Shown here in pieces: positions 11,640 to 12,500 of a DNA stretch of 12,500 nt. Where the stretch lies: positions 826,894 through 839,393 of the forward strand of contig CM022678.1 of assembly GCA_012295275.1 (NCBI GenBank), written 5' to 3'. The translations under genes were made by a program, and so were the position numbers. The first letter of the stretch is position 1. Each line of letters opens with the position of its first letter. Below the pieces are notes generated by a model. It worked only from the letters and a program-made list of their open reading frames with translations, ran no database searches and was not told where the DNA came from. Source of the stretch: Chrysomallon squamiferum (lineage: Eukaryota; Mollusca; Gastropoda; Neomphalida; Peltospiridae).

Positions 11640-12500
11640 ATAAACAAACAAACAAACAATGAATAAGTAAGTAAGTAAATGAATGAATAAATAAATTTCA
11701 GGGTTTTTGTGTATTAGTTAATAAATAAATAAGTAAATAATTAATTAATTAATTTCAGATTCTGTATTATTTAATAAATTAGTAAGTAAGTAAGGAAATA
11801 AAAAATAAATAAATTTCAGGGTTTTTGTGTATTAGTAAATCCATTAATTAATTAATTTCAGGTTTGTATATTATTTAATGAATAAATAAATAAATAAGTA
11901 AGTAAATAAAATAAAAGGTAAATAAATAAATTGTAAATAAATAAATTTCAGGGGTTGTGTATTAGTAAATAAATAAATAAAAGGTAAATAAATAATTTCA
12001 GGGGTTGTGTATTATTTAATAAGTAAGTAAATAAATAATTTCAGGGGTTGTGTATTATTTAATAAGTAACTAAATACATAATTTCAGGGGTTGTGTATTA
12101 TTTAATAAGTAAGTAAATAAATAAATAATTTCAGGGGTTGTGTATTATTTAATAAGTAACTAAATAAATAATTTCAGGGGTTGTGTATTATTTAATAAGT
12201 AAGTAAGTAAATAAATAATTTCAGGGGTTGTGTATTATTTAATAAGTAACTAAATAAATAATTTCAGGGGTTGTGTATTATTTAATAAGTAAGTAAATAA
12301 ATAAATAATTTCAGGGGTTGTGTATTATTTAATAAGTAAGTAAGTAAATAAATAATTTCAGGGGTTGTGTATTATTTAATAAGTAAGTAACTAAATAAAT
12401 AATTTCAGGGGTTGTGTATTATTTAATAAGTAAGTAAATAAATAAATAATTTCAGGGGTTGTGTATTATTTAATAAGTAAGTAAATAAATAAATAAATTT
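11640..12500 (+). repeat. 43-51-bp minisatellite with paired splice-like motifs, SPL intron 9
   Basis: About 840 bases of AAAT-rich tandem units reach the window edge. From about 11940 the unit is ATTTCAGGGGTTGTGTATTA, TTTAATAAGTAAGTAAATAA and a variable number of AAAT units. Adjacent copies are 43-51 bp apart (for example 12314, 12361, 12408, 12455), with about twelve good copies. Earlier copies (11695-11940) are longer and degenerate. Most units carry an acceptor-like ATTTCAG and a donor-like GTAAGT; a few have GTAACT instead. Confidence 0.92.

Noticed and set aside
11325-11651. 108-codon minus-strand frame
   Set aside because: It is antisense to SPL exon 9, where the plus-strand frame gives conserved lyase sequence with proper splice sites.
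11940-12500. Next SPL coding exon inside the terminal array
   Set aside because: The reading GLCII from the repeat does not match the lyase sequence expected after DGIRKID, and every unit has in-frame stops.

Overview
This is a stretch of invertebrate animal genome. Two genes are cut into short exons of 100-250 bases with GT-AG introns. The exons are GC-richer than the AT-rich introns, and the introns are packed with microsatellites and minisatellites. No bacterial, viral or transposon gene is visible. A lophotrochozoan such as a mollusc would fit, but that is a weak impression and not shown by the sequence.

Left part (minus strand, 3614 down to 1, running off the left edge): a gene of the failed-axon-connections (FAXC/fax) family. 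It encodes a GST-fold protein with an N-terminal membrane anchor. Five exons (3614-3505, 2963-2831, 1970-1771, 883-687, 116-1) join in one frame into 252 codons; the C-terminus lies outside the window.

Middle (3615-4585): about 970 bp between two divergent starts. It holds three spaced TGACCT hexamers (two overlapping DR1-type nuclear-receptor sites), an E-box GTCACGTGAT, and GTT/ATT, AT and AAAT microsatellites.

Right part (plus strand, 4586 to 11609, continuing past the right edge): a pyridoxal-phosphate enzyme of the sphingosine-1-phosphate lyase family (SGPL1-like). Nine exons (4586-4826, 5645-5791, 6032-6134, 7914-8079, 9091-9207, 9692-9843, 10282-10384, 10854-10968, 11488-11609) join in one frame into 422 codons. 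They carry the membrane anchor, the SGGTES phosphate-binding loop, the HVDAC aspartate and the HKYG lysine. The last ~140 residues expected for the family are missing.

The two genes need not act in one pathway. The lyase ends sphingolipid breakdown at the ER; FAXC proteins are poorly understood GST-like proteins. What links them is the shared divergent promoter region.

The most unusual aspect is the intronic repeats. Several minisatellites in the lyase gene have a repeat unit that contains a 3' splice-site-like core (TTCTTTAG, ATCATTACAG, TTGTTAACTCAG, ATTTCAG). In one case the last unit of the array is itself the acceptor of the next exon. The final array also carries a GTAAGT donor in most units, so the units look like 21-25-nt pseudo-microexons. 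In the FAXC gene, long GA and CT runs are placed so that complementary RNA could pair across one intron or around exons. I found no defence system or other novel multi-gene system; the splice-site-bearing repeats are the best candidate for something undescribed.
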